A stretch of DNA of 64,000 nt from Diphasiastrum complanatum (lineage: Eukaryota > Streptophyta > Lycopodiopsida > Lycopodiales > Lycopodiaceae). The position numbers were made by a program, and so were the translations under genes. Under the pieces are notes generated by a model that had not been told where the DNA came from, did no database searches, and saw only the letters and a program-made list of their open reading frames with translations. The stretch is from the NCBI GenBank assembly GCA_029204225.1, contig CM055105.1, forward strand, positions 50,259,048 to 50,323,047, in the 5' to 3' direction. Position 1 is the stretch's first letter. Each line of letters begins with the position of its first letter. Positions 34,501-44,260 of this stretch are shown piece by piece.

Positions 34501-37500
34501 CTAGCTTGGTTCAATCATTGCTTTACTAATCACTCCAAGTGATGATCTGAACTTCATAAAAGATGTCTTTTGAAGTGGTTTAGTAAGTAGATCAGCTACA
34601 CATTCATTGCTTGGAACATGCTCCAAAGCAATCTCCTTGGCTTGCACCATTTCTCTCACAAAGTGATGGCATATCTCAATGTGCTTAGATCTTGCATGGA
34701 AGATTGGGTTAGATGCAAGGTGTTGGGCTGATATATTGTCATTGTAGATGATTGGTGCCTCCTCTGAATCCATGATCTTTAGTTCCACCAATAATCTCTT
34801 GATCCAAAGTACCTCCTTTGTAGTGGTTGTCAAAGCTTTGTACTCGGCCTCGGTTGAAGATAGAGATATAGTTTCTTGCTTTTTTGAAAGCCATGAAACC
34901 ACACCTTCTCCTATGAAAGTTGAATAGGCACTTGTTGATTTCCTATCCCTCTTGTCCCCTGCAAAATCCGAATCACTAAATGCATGAAGGTTAATCATAT
35001 CTCCTCTATATAGAATCCCAAAATCCAATGTACCCGAGATGTATCTTAGAATCCTCTTAGCCTTTTTCCAATGGATATTCAATGGCTTTTGCATGGATTG
35101 GCTCAACCTACATACACTAAAGCTAAGATCTGGTCTAGTTATAGTGATCCACATTAAGGAACCTATAAGTTGCCTAAACAAAGTGATGTCCATGAAGGAT
35201 CTTTCATCATCTTCATTTGGCACTTTTACATCTTGCTCCATTGGTGTGTCAACACTTTTGCATACTTCCATCTTAAACTTCTTCAAAAGACTTTGAGCAT
35301 AGTTTACTTGACTTATAAAGATAAAATCAGACCCTCTAAGTACTTCTATGCCTAAGATGAAGTGAAGACACCCTAGATCTACCATCTTGAACTCTAAGGA
35401 TAGATCTATCTTGATTTTTTCAATACCATCAACACTATTTCCACTAATGATGATGTCATCTACATAAATGAGTAAAAGTACAATACCAACATCATCAAAC
35501 TTAATGTAAAGAGTGGGATCATATTCACTTTGAACAAAAGAAAGTGAAATAAGATAGCAATGTAGTCTTGAATTCCAAGATCTCGAGGCTTGCTTCAAGC
35601 CATAGATGCTTCTTTGGAGATGGCATACTTTGTTCTCCATTCCATGCTTGATGAACTCTTGTGGCTGCTCCATATATATATCCTCTTCAAAAAAACCATT
35701 CAAGAAAGCATTAGAGACATCCATTTGACATAGAATCCATCCAAAATGTGATGCAAGTGCAATGATTAGTCTTATTGTGACCATCTTGGCCACGGGTGCA
35801 AAAGTTTCCTCATAGTCTATCCCTCTCTCTTGAGCATAACCTTTTGCAACTAATCTTGCTTTATGTTTGTTAACACTCCCATTTGCATTCAACTTAAGCT
35901 TGAAGACCCACTTGCATCCTATTACATTCCTTTGAGGTCTCTCAACAAGCAACCAAGTTTCATTCTCAATCAAGGCATCATACTCATCCAACATAGCTTT
36001 ATACCATTCTTTGGAGTTCAATGCATCTTCAACATTAGACGGTTCTTCAAAACTAGATAAAGCATAAGAAGTGGATGAGATACCCTCAACTTGCTGTCCT
36101 TTGCCTTGATATGTGAGCCTTGATGGCTCCACTTTTGCCCTTGAAGATCTCCTTGGTGTGATAGGTGGGTTTGGTGCTTGCTCCTCCATGAGCTCCTCCT
36201 CAAAACCAAGATCTTGCTCCTCGGCCATCTTCTTCTTGATTGTTGGAGCACTTGAGCCTTCTTCAAGCATATGCATATGATGTTCATCAAAGATGACATC
36301 CCTTGAAACAACAAATTTGTTCAAGGATGGGAGATAGACTCTGTAGCCCTTGCTTGAGCTTGCATATCCAAGCATGATCCCTCTTGTGGAAGATGGATCC
36401 TCCTTGGTTCTTGTTTCCAATGGCACATGCACATAACATATACACCCAAAAACTTTCAAGTGATTAAGATTGGGTTTCTTTCCACACAACATCTCATAAG
36501 GAGTTTTGCCTTCAATTGCTTTGCAAGACACCCTATTCATCAAGTAGTTTGCACATACAAGAGACTCACCCCAAAAGGATTTGGGCAAACAAGCATCTAA
36601 TCTTAAAGCCTTAGAACATTCACATAATGTTCTATTCCTTCTTTCAGCAACTCCATTTTGTTGAGGAGTGTAAGGACAAGAAGTCTCTTTCTTGATCCCT
36701 TCCTCCTCACAAAAGGCCTTGAACTCATTGGAGATGAATTCTCCACCATTGTCACTTCTAAGAATCTTGATGCTATGATTATGATGCTTTTCCACAAACA
36801 ACTTGAACTTTACAAAAGTATCAAATACTTGAGACTTGAAGGAAAGTAAGAACACCCAACAATATCTTGAGTAGTCATCAATGAAGGTTAAAAACATGGA
36901 TGAACCTCCATTAGATTTGGTGCTAGCAATGTGCACATCCGAGTGTATGAGTTCAAGAGGATGAGATGACTTTGTGATGGAGTTAGGAAACACCTTCTTA
37001 TGTGCCTTGGATAAGGCACAAGCTTCACAAACCTTGTCTTCCTTCCCAATAGACCTTGGTAGGCCTAAAGCATACTCCTCCTTGATCATAGCCTCCATGG
37101 AACCCGAGTTGACATGTCCAAGTCTTTTGTGCCATAAAGTAAAAGTAGATATCTTGCTCTTCTCGGCCAACATGACAACATTAGTATCCACAAATGCATC
37201 CAACTTATAAAGTTTGCCAAGTCTAGTGCCCTTAGCCACTATCTTACCCTTCTTCTTGATGAAACATTCATTTGAAGCAAAGTCAACATTGAAACCATTG
37301 TCTACCATTTGGCCAACACTTAGTAGATTCTTTGTTATTGTAGGAATGTACAAAACACCTTCTATGTTGATCTTTTTGGAAGATCCTAAGCAAAGGGGAA
37401 TGCTACCAACTCCTTCAATCTTACAAGCTTCATCATTTGCTGTATAGATAGACTTTATAGGTCCATCATAAGATAAGAGAGAAGAGAAAAACTCCCTTTT

Positions 37501-38013
37501 ACTAGTCATGTGTGAACTAGCACCCGAGTCAATCCACCAAGGATCTTCTCCTTTGAAGCTTGTTGAAAAAAATATGGACATCATGAGAGAGTCCTCATGT
37601 GAACTCTCCTCCTCCTCCTCTTTGCTCATGTTGGCTTGGCTTTGATCTTGCTTCCTCTTGAAGCATTCCGAGGCATAATGCCCCATCTTGCTACAATAGT
37701 AGCACTTCACCTTTGATTTGTCCTTCTTGACTTTGGTGGTTGATGGAGATGCCTTTGGGGGTCCTTCTTGATCCTCAAGCTTTGTAGACTTCTTGAATGT
37801 TGATCCTTTGCCTTTGGACTTGCCTTTGCCTTTGGTGAAGAGAGCTTGGTCATCTCCACCTTGGATGGAAAGCCTATCCATCCTCTCTTGCATTTGGCTC
37901 CTTCTTGATTCCTCGGCCATGAGTGTGCCTTGGAGTTCTTCAAGTATGGGTAGCTTACCCATAATTGCATATACCTGAACCAAATTGTCAAATTCAAAGC
38001 TTAGTCCATTCAA
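34501..38013 (-). CDS. copia polyprotein: gag C-terminus, protease, integrase, RT, RNase H
   Basis: 1,170 codons from the first Met after the frameshift; the natural start is the gag ATG at 38468. In order: zinc knuckle CYYCSKMGHYASEC (residues 104-117), protease WWIDSGASSHM (Asp 162), pre-integrase L-W-H-K-R-L-G-H (~294) with C-x2-C (~329), integrase with D359, D421 and E457 (35 residues between the last two, so the DD35E triad is complete), reverse transcriptase with N-E-T-W, M-D-V-S-N-A-F-L-N-G and YVDD, and RNase H with S-D-S-D-F-A-G-D and S-S-T-E-A-E-Y. All catalytic residues I can check are present and no stop interrupts it. It would act in cytoplasmic virus-like particles and integrate cDNA in the nucleus. 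Confidence 0.93.
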   Translation of the reverse strand: MNGLSFEFDNLVQVYAIMGKLPILEELQGTLMAEESRRSQMQERMDRLSIQGGDDQALFTKGKGKSKGKGSTFKKSTKLEDQEGPPKASPSTTKVKKDKSKVKCYYCSKMGHYASECFKRKQDQSQANMSKEEEEESSHEDSLMMSIFFSTSFKGEDPWWIDSGASSHMTSKREFFSSLLSYDGPIKSIYTANDEACKIEGVGSIPLCLGSSKKINIEGVLYIPTITKNLLSVGQMVDNGFNVDFASNECFIKKKGKIVAKGTRLGKLYKLDAFVDTNVVMLAEKSKISTFTLWHKRLGHVNSGSMEAMIKEEYALGLPRSIGKEDKVCEACALSKAHKKVFPNSITKSSHPLELIHSDVHIASTKSNGGSSMFLTFIDDYSRYCWVFLLSFKSQVFDTFVKFKLFVEKHHNHSIKILRSDNGGEFISNEFKAFCEEEGIKKETSCPYTPQQNGVAERRNRTLCECSKALRLDACLPKSFWGESLVCANYLMNRVSCKAIEGKTPYEMLCGKKPNLNHLKVFGCICYVHVPLETRTKEDPSSTRGIMLGYASSSKGYRVYLPSLNKFVVSRDVIFDEHHMHMLEEGSSAPTIKKKMAEEQDLGFEEELMEEQAPNPPITPRRSSRAKVEPSRLTYQGKGQQVEGISSTSYALSSFEEPSNVEDALNSKEWYKAMLDEYDALIENETWLLVERPQRNVIGCKWVFKLKLNANGSVNKHKARLVAKGYAQERGIDYEETFAPVAKMVTIRLIIALASHFGWILCQMDVSNAFLNGFFEEDIYMEQPQEFIKHGMENKVCHLQRSIYGLKQASRSWNSRLHCYLISLSFVQSEYDPTLYIKFDDVGIVLLLIYVDDIIISGNSVDGIEKIKIDLSLEFKMVDLGCLHFILGIEVLRGSDFIFISQVNYAQSLLKKFKMEVCKSVDTPMEQDVKVPNEDDERSFMDITLFRQLIGSLMWITITRPDLSFSVCRLSQSMQKPLNIHWKKAKRILRYISGTLDFGILYRGDMINLHAFSDSDFAGDKRDRKSTSAYSTFIGEGVVSWLSKKQETISLSSTEAEYKALTTTTKEVLWIKRLLVELKIMDSEEAPIIYNDNISAQHLASNPIFHARSKHIEICHHFVREMVQAKEIALEHVPSNECVADLLTKPLQKTSFMKFRSSLGVISKAMIEPS

Positions 38014-38468
38014 TATGAGTTGAACAAGCTCTTCATCCTTGATAGGTCACCTATAAAGGCTAGCTCTTTGTTCAATTCCTTTACTCTTAGGACAAAAGTA
38101 TGTGCACTCTCTCCTTTCTTTTGATAGCTTCTATAGATTTGATTCTTCAAAGCTAACATTCTAGTTTGGTTCTTGGATTCATAGACCTTTTGCAAAGTCT
38201 CCCAAGCATCTTGAGCTGAAGTGCAATCTCCTACCTCTCTTAAGAGTTCATTTGCAACATTCATTTTTATGCAATGTAGTGCAACATTGCACCTCTTGAT
38301 GTATTTGGCTTTTTCTTGAGGATGAATAGGTTCACCCTCCTTACCATTTACAATTTCCATCAGATCTTGCATGATCATGATAGATTCCATTCTAACTTTC
38401 CATATGGAATAGTTAGTTTTGTTGAGCCTTTCATTAGTATCCAAAAGATATGCATTTATAGATGCCAT
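38010..38468 (-). CDS. copia gag N-terminal part
   Basis: ATG at 38468 is followed by L-N-K-T-N-Y-S-I-W-K-V-R-M-E-S, the typical opening of copia gag (UBN2 family), then W-E-T-L-Q-K-V-Y-E-S-K and F-V-L-R-V-K-E-L-N-K-E-L. The normal frame is lost near 38045 by what looks like a one-base deletion: a K-D-E-E-L-V-Q-L-I-L-N-G-L sequence continues in the next frame into the pol ORF. Copia elements normally use one frame, so this is more likely a mutation than programmed frameshifting. Confidence 0.9.
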   Translation of the reverse strand: MASINAYLLDTNERLNKTNYSIWKVRMESIMIMQDLMEIVNGKEGEPIHPQEKAKYIKRCNVALHCIKMNVANELLREVGDCTSAQDAWETLQKVYESKNQTRMLALKNQIYRSYQKKGESAHTFVLRVKELNKELAFIGDLSRMKSLFNSY

Positions 38469-39267
38469 CTAGTCTCCTAATCAAGGACTTGACACAAATG
38501 AAGGTTACTTCTATTGATTTGATTGAAGGTCTACCTTATCCCACTTCTTAGGGACCTGAAAAGATCAGTAATAGACTTCCTATAAAGATCTAAGAATGAT
38601 CTCTAACAAAATCAAATCATAGAATACTAGAAACAATGCACTTGCTTGATTGAAGTAGACAATACTAGTAGAATTGCCCCTCTTTCTATAAAGAACATTA
38701 AAGCTTCCAAATGATCTGATCAAGAGTGAATTTCAGCAACCTAATATACTTCCAAAATCACTTGTAAAATATATAAATGGAACTTAATGAGGATGCAACA
38801 CAATCTACTATCCAATCACAAGCAAAAAATGATCAAAATTGATGAAAAATTGATCTAATTTGGTGCATAAGTCAAGCAATGGTTGGACTGAACCTAAATC
38901 ACTTTATGAGGTGCCTACTACACCTTAGAACAGCCTTGAAGAGTCCCCAAAACTCTGATCTTCCCTCTCCTTGAATGCTAGAAAGCCTTCTCTATGAAAT
39001 CACCTCCAAAACTCGCTTAGAAATCAATGCTTGGAGCAAGCAAAACTTGCTATCTTGGTAATGTGAATTGAATTCAACTTTGCCTCTGGTTTTAGACACC
39101 TAAACACCTGCAAATGAAGTCACACAACACCAATCTCCAATGTATTTGACTCACTTTGAGTTCTAGAATCAATACTAGATGCTAAGATCCAATCTACACA
39201 AGATTTAGATCAAAAATTGTGATCAAATTGAATGAAAACCAAGGATTTAGCTCATTTCAGCCTTTAG
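38469..39267 (-). other. Leader of the young copia element
   Basis: About 800 bp between the PBS and gag ATG without a gene; presumed 5' untranslated RNA. Confidence 0.75.
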
Positions 39268-39279
39268 GCTCTGATATCA
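39268..39279 (-). promoter_or_regulatory. Primer-binding site, tRNA-iMet type
   Basis: TGATATCAGAGC on the minus strand, immediately next to the 5' LTR end. One base differs from the standard sequence. Confidence 0.88.
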
Positions 39280-39961
39280 TGTGAAAATTACAGCAAATAA
39301 GGATCCTAAAACACTTGAAATGATGAGGGAAACAATAGATTATGATTTCATAAGATTAGCACAAGTTGAACCATCAAAATCCATCAAAAATCTATGCTTG
39401 AACCTCACTAAATGGCCCAAATCCTTGAAGAAGGCTTCACACGTGTGAAAGTACGGCCTCCCACAGTCTGAGTACTGTACACCAGACCTACATTCAATCC
39501 TATAATCATTAGTAATCACAAGTACTCAAACAATTATGAACATAGAGAGCAATTGCACCATTATGAGAGAAAAAACATGAAATTGCTTGATTGATTTCGG
39601 TGAGATATCATCACCTATATATACATGATCCATCACGGTTTTGGGCAGGTATGAGTAGCCCTAAACCTATCCCTAATGCTAATTTTGGTGGATCTTTCAT
39701 TCCTACCAAGTTAGGGTTGGAATCTTGGAGATCCCTCAACAATGCAAAAATTACCAAAAATAGCTCCTATTTTTTCTCCCTTGTATCTAAGCATAATTTG
39801 GACTCATTCCAAAGGTTCTAACACTTATGTCTACTTGAGAACATCCTTATGAATGGAATCCTATGCTATTTGGCACGTGTGATAAGCCACATCATGACCA
39901 TCTAACTATTTACAAGTCATATGACCAAAACTAGTCAAGCTAGAATTGTGAATTTTTAACA
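39280..39961 (-). repeat. 5' LTR of the young copia element
   Basis: 682 bp, about 99 % identical to 33805-34486 by eye. Confidence 0.95.
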
Positions 39962-39966
39962 CTAGT
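39962..39966. repeat. Target-site duplication CTAGT (right copy)
   Basis: Pairs with 33801-33805. Confidence 0.8.
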
Positions 39967-39989
39967 CTATGCTGGATAAGAAAAAATAA

Positions 39990-41290
39990 ATGGAGCAACA
40001 CATCTTAGATATGAGTTCTAAAAATACACTCATTAGCTAGAAGGTGATTCAGCTGGACAAAGAGTTGAAGATTTCCAAGCAACACGAATCTAAATCTAAT
40101 GCTGAGAAGAAGAATGCACAACACTTGGCTGATCGCCTAGAAGACTATGTCAGTTCACTACAGAATGCGCTTACAACCGCCCAAGACCAAGTGGACAAGG
40201 CTGTGCAGGATGCAAAGCAACAAGTGCAATTGCTCCAGGGTCAACTGCTGATGGCTGAACAAGATCGCACACGTCTCCAAGGAGAATTGGATGCGACCAC
40301 CCTTGAGCATGATGCGTATCTACAGACGCAAATACCTAATTATCTGGTAACTCCGACGGAAATTGCGTATTTGTTTAGAAAGGTTGAAACCTATAAAGTG
40401 GCCCTTCAAGGATTCCAAGGCTGCTTTGACAGATTCAAGGGTACAACTTCAACTGAGTTGACAAAGGCCAAAACAACCATCAACGAATATGAAAAGGCTA
40501 CCACTCAAGTTTTGCAGTCCACCCCTCAAATTTCAGTTTCGGTCATGTCGCAGTTCTCCCCTCCGCACCAAGACGACACAACTATGGATATAGAGTTAGA
40601 TGCGGGCATGGACCAGGATGGAGCCCCAACGTTGAAGAAGAATAGCCAGTTCCACAAGCAACGCAAGCAGGTCCATCAACTTCCAGGCCCACACCATTTG
40701 TTCAGACGACCAATCAGTGTCAAGGACCAAATCCAGAGCTTTTTAGCGCAACATCCTCATGAGTTCTCGCGTGGTGGTTGGGTCATCAAGTTTAACACCT
40801 CTGAAATTGAGGTCGACAAAGAATTGGATAAGATACTTGCCTTGGGGGGAGCAGTCGGCTTGGAGAATTACAGTTTTTGAGAAAACTTCGGAATCCATCA
40901 AGAATTATGTGGCCAGCCCCCGCCAGTTGCGTGCCAATGTCGCACATAAATAAATGAAAGGATTTGGGATTGGCCATGGACAAAATTACCATCCATACGC
41001 CGAATTGGCCAAAAATCCACCAACCTTACAGTTGGGAGATATCAGTGGACTTCCATCGAGCCCTACAAGCATACCAGCGGGAGTATATCCACTCTCCCAA
41101 TCCAACAGTGAGGAAATCGTCGTTGTTCGCAAACGATCTTACTCTATTGGTGTCCGTTGTTTTGCGATGGGATGAATGTCTTCCCACTTTGGCATTCGAT
41201 CCGAATAAGCCAATGGCGTCAGATAGTATTAAGGATCAGTTGCCAGTGGCCCGATTATATTTTTATGCTGCAATGATGGGAGGCTCCTAG
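39990..41290 (+). pseudogene. Accessory ORF of the gypsy element, coiled-coil C-terminal part
   Basis: Directly right of the copia insertion. After one TAG near 40036, 278 codons are open (40044-40880). A long coiled coil (about 40050-40520; L-D-K-E-L-K-I-S-K-Q, L-A-D-R-L-E-D-Y, Q-Q-V-Q-L-L-Q-G-Q-L-L-M-A-E-Q-D-R) is followed by an acidic patch and a basic stretch with K-Q-R-K-Q-V-H-Q. The last is a D-Q-I-Q-S-F-L-A-Q-H-P-H-E-F-S-R-G-G-W-like segment. A second piece (40964-41290) continues in another frame to a TAG. No membrane segment or signal peptide is visible, so it is not obviously an envelope-type protein. Confidence 0.55.
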
Positions 41291-41409
41291 AAATCTCGAT
41301 TCACAGCTTGGACGACTTCAAAATGGATCACCGGAGCTCATCGTTGTTTTTTGCCGCACAACCTAGATTTCAACACTGCCCGACTCGATTTCAAATAGTC
41401 CTGACGAAT

Positions 41410-42110
41410 GAAGACTGTTCGAAGACTGAAGAAGAAAGAGAGTTGATGCAGCTTACACCATACAGAAAGCTGATCAGATCACTGATGTACCTTGTAGATA
41501 ACACACGTCCTGACATTGCTTATGCGGTGTTCAAGATGAACCAATTATGTACGAATCCAAGCTCAACTCATTGGAAGATTACAAAATGAATGTTGCAATA
41601 CCTTCAATTAACGAAAAATTTTGGTTTGTGTTATTCTCATGATGCAGGGTTCCAGATGCTTTCCTATAGTGATGTTGCAAAAGTGTCTCAAGGGGATGCA
41701 CCATCGCGTCAGGAGAAGCAATTTTCTGGGTCAACAAGAAACAGACCATTGTGGCTCAGTCATCTTGCGAAGTAGAGTACGTTGCAGCAGCAAAGATGGG
41801 TAATGAAATCATTTGGCTCAAACAGTTCCTTGACAAACTGGACGAAACAAGGAATGAGTCTCTGATTTTGCAGATGGACAATACATCTGACAAAGGATCA
41901 TGTGTTTCATTCAAGAATGAAACACATCGCAATCAAGTATCACTTGATAAGGGATCTGATCGGGAAGAAGATGTTGCAGACTATTTTCATTGGAACAAAG
42001 GAGATGGTGGCTGACATTTTCACAAAGGCCTTAGACAAAGGTCTGTACGAGAAACAGAGGAGTAGTCTTGGAGTCATCAAGCTACCACGCTTTGAGAGGG
42101 AGCTGAAGAA
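41410..42110 (+). pseudogene. copia RT end and RNase H fragment, broken
   Basis: Starts at a segment with L-T-P-Y-R-K-L-I-R-S-L-M-Y-L and T-R-P-D-I-A-Y-A-V, the copia RT C-terminal block. RNase H blocks follow: Y-S-D, then S-S-C-E-V-E-Y-V-A-A-A (usual S-S-x-E-A-E-Y), I-I-W-L-K-Q-F-L, M-D-N-T-S (usual D-N-x-S), R-M-K-H-I-A-I-K-Y-H and V-A-D-I-F-T-K-A-L. Three frame changes and one stop break it. It follows the gypsy accessory ORF abruptly near 41400, so it is probably a truncated copia insertion. Confidence 0.88.
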
Positions 42111-42159
42111 ACAAAACGTTTCTATTACCAAAGCTTTGCTAGCTTTCAGCCCTCAGTTT

Positions 42160-42272
42160 GACGAAAAGACACGAAGCGAAAATGTTCTCGAACGTGACGA
42201 AAAGACACGTAGCAAAAATGTTCGCGAACATCTTGATGAAAAGACACGAACGCAAAAAGTTCGTGAAAGAAA
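42160..42272 (+). repeat. Three tandem repeats of 36-39 bp
   Basis: Units start at 42160, 42196 and 42235, each GACGAAAAGACACG followed by AGC(A/G)AAAATGTTC. They encode D-E-K-T-R-S-x-N-V-x-E. They lie just after the copia RNase H end and before the presumed 3' LTR. Confidence 0.9.
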
Positions 42273-42289
42273 TTTTTTTGTGATACAGT

Positions 42290-42870
42290 AGGAGAAAGTC
42301 AGACGACGCGAAAGTCAAATGACTCGAAGTGATACAAAAATCTTCGCAACACTTTTTGACCTTCATGCTCCAAAGGATTAGGAAGATCATGCAAGTACCA
42401 TGAAGTACAAAAACCCTGATCTGACATGATGATGTCAGCGGAAGAGCGTTACGACGTGCCTAACCCACATCTCTTGTAATCCATGATTAGTTATAGATTG
42501 TTTAGTCTATCTGATCTGATGTGTACTCTAAATGTATGCAATTACTAGATGTATAAGATGCATACAGTAGCAGATAGAAAATATACATAATACAGAATAG
42601 AAGTTCGCCTGTGAGCGAGACAATTTTGTAAGCAAGATCCACAGAGATCCAAAAAGTCCGCTAGTAAGCGAGACGCTACTCGTGAGAAAACACTATTTTC
42701 TCTCATGCCAATGTGCTCGAAATCAAGAGGATCAATAGATGATACTGTAGCTATTACGCACATATCACTCTCAATTTTGTCTGATCTTGAATAAATTACT
42801 GTCTACTATCACTTGTGTGTCTCATCCACTTGCTTTGAAGAGTCCTTCGCCCTTGAGTATTAGAGATGTC
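42290..42870 (+). repeat. Probable copia 3' LTR region
   Basis: Follows the RNase H fragment in the right place for a 3' LTR. It contains GTATGCAATTACTAG-type AT-rich sequence, TATACATAATAC, and TTGAATAAATTAC near 42787 as a possible poly(A) signal. No second copy is present in the window, so the borders are unknown. Confidence 0.4.
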
Positions 42871-42889
42871 TTAACTTTCCAGGCTAGAA

Positions 42890-43740
42890 AGTTAGATCCT
42901 GAAGAATAAAGTATAGTGCAGATATTGCTCTGCATGCTGTTGATCGAAGCCATTGTTTCTTGAAGTCTGTTTCTTTGTTGATGGTTGTCTATTTGAATGC
43001 TTGGCCTCCTGGATCTGCTAGCTTCTTGGCTATGTCAGAATATGACAGGATAACCCACTCCGATACCACTGATGAGAAGAGGATCGTGATGTGCTCTGAT
43101 ACCACTGATGAGAAGAAAAGGTGATTGATTGATGAGAAATTCGTCGGATTCGCGAAACTCTCACGAAGGTGAATCAATCACGACTCTCTTCAGCTCGGAT
43201 GCGGTTCAGATGCGACCACTGGACACTGCCAACTGAATCGCTCCTACAATCCTCCAGAGTGTAGTCAATCAGTACTGATCTACATTCATAAAATTAATGC
43301 AGCATTCGACTTAGTTTCAACCAAATTGCGGAATTCAAGTGAACAAGAAAACTCAGACATATGAAATATCAACATAAGCATTCAACATCCAAGATCAAAC
43401 ACAACAAGAAAATAATATATATTAATTTTTTCTGAATTTCTTCAAGCACTGCATGCGAATCCACGCAGTGCGTTGGTGTGAAAGAAACACGGTTCTCTCA
43501 CAAGTAGTAGTCTCGCTTCACTAGCGGACAGTTGGATCTTCTGATCCTAGACATAATTGTCTTCACGCGCAGGCGGACATGTATTCTGTATATCGTCTTG
43601 ATTGCTTACTAGCATCAGACTTCTTCACTCTGTTACACTCTATGTATTCTATTTTTGATCTATATGTCAAGTATAATCCAATAGGTATGGTCTCTCTGTG
43701 TAAATCACGTGGGACCATTGCCTAGCTGCATTCACACAAA
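42890..43740 (-). mobile_element. Truncated copia element: LTR, PBS and gag start only
   Basis: On the minus strand an LTR-like stretch (about 43740-43106) ends in CTTCTCATCA. GTGGTATCAGAGC (43105-43093) follows, then a duplicated CTTCTCATCA-GTGGTATC block (43080-43058). A leader and an ATG near 42953 with M-A-S-I-N-S come next, and the match ends soon after. Everything after the first gag codons is lost. Confidence 0.65.
43058..43116 (-). repeat. Duplicated LTR end plus PBS
   Basis: GATACCACTGATGAGAAGA occurs at about 43062-43080 and 43098-43116 on the plus strand. This duplicates the last ~10 bp of the minus-strand LTR and its PBS with a 36-bp period. Confidence 0.85.
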
Positions 43741-44246
43741 TTTATGACAAAATTAGCCCACGAGAGGCATCCATCCAACCATCCATGCTTTCACCATTAA
43801 GCAGCACATTTGCCTCAGTAATGCCCCACCAAAACTGGTCGATATCCCTTATAGCTAAACGATCAACATCTATCTTGCACTGGCAGCTAACCACTCATGC
43901 TTTATACCCAAATTCGAGCAACATCTATGTATCAATGGTTAACTCGTACAGTTCGAATATGTCACCCCGCACACCACAAGGCACAGACTATGCTTTCACC
44001 TACTGAGGGATCACTTTGCCTCATCTGTCCTAAGTGTAGACAGCTCCAGGCCCGAACCGCGAGAACTGACTATGCCTACACCTCAAGGGTAGCACCTCGT
44101 CACATCAAATCCCCCGTTTTGCCAATCACCTCGATCGTGGACGCACCCGTGCTTACACTGTGGGCAACACCTTGCACAACGATTGTCGTGACGAGTCCCA
44201 AAAAGCGGCCATCCTTGTGAGACTCGCGTAGCTAATCAACTAGTCG
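43741..44246 (-). other. Leader-like sequence of a gypsy element, no gene
   Basis: Lies downstream (minus strand) of the PBS at 44247-44258. No conserved coding sequence recognised. Confidence 0.4.
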
Positions 44247-44258
44247 GCTCTGATACCA
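44247..44258 (-). promoter_or_regulatory. Primer-binding site, tRNA-iMet type
   Basis: TGGTATCAGAGC on the minus strand, two bases after the LTR end GCTCAGCA. It shows that the adjoining LTR is a 5' LTR of a minus-strand element. Confidence 0.85.
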
Positions 44259-44260
44259 CA

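Larger units (their letters stand above)
33805..39961 (-). mobile_element. Young, nearly intact Ty1/copia element
   Basis: Complete structure on the minus strand: 5' LTR (39961-39280), iMet-type PBS (39279-39268), ~800-bp leader, gag, pol, polypurine tract and 3' LTR (34486-33805), with a CTAGT target duplication. The LTRs differ at only about 7 of 682 sites by eye (about 1 %), so the insertion is recent. Coding capacity is almost complete; a single-base frameshift in gag near 38045 is the only defect seen. It sits inside the accessory ORF of an older gypsy element. Confidence 0.95.
23641..41290 (+). mobile_element. Decayed Athila/Tat-like Ty3/gypsy element split by a copia insertion
   Basis: Assembled from: a 5' LTR-like stretch with TATA and AATAAA (23892, 23943), a tRNA-Asp type PBS (24287-24304), a 2-kb leader, a gag with four zinc knuckles (26318-28230), an integrase C-terminal piece (31260-31592) and an extra ORF after it (32435-33780 and 39990-41290). 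The tRNA-Asp PBS and an ORF downstream of pol are features of Athila/Tat-type plant gypsy elements. RT, RNase H and most of integrase are missing, replaced by a 2.5-kb non-coding block. No 3' LTR could be identified, so the right limit is an inference. Treating all parts as one element rests on order and strand only. Confidence 0.5.

Noticed and set aside
38010-38060. Programmed ribosomal frameshift between gag and pol of the young copia
   Set aside because: Copia elements normally encode one continuous polyprotein, and the shift falls in the middle of the conserved gag core, so a one-base deletion is the simpler explanation.
39990-40880. Host structural or kinesin-like coiled-coil gene
   Set aside because: No introns, motor or other host domain; it directly abuts a copia target duplication, and the other half of the ORF lies across that insertion next to gypsy integrase sequence.
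42160-42272. CRISPR-like array
   Set aside because: Only three adjacent, imperfect 36-39-bp units without spacers, next to copia RNase H in plant DNA.
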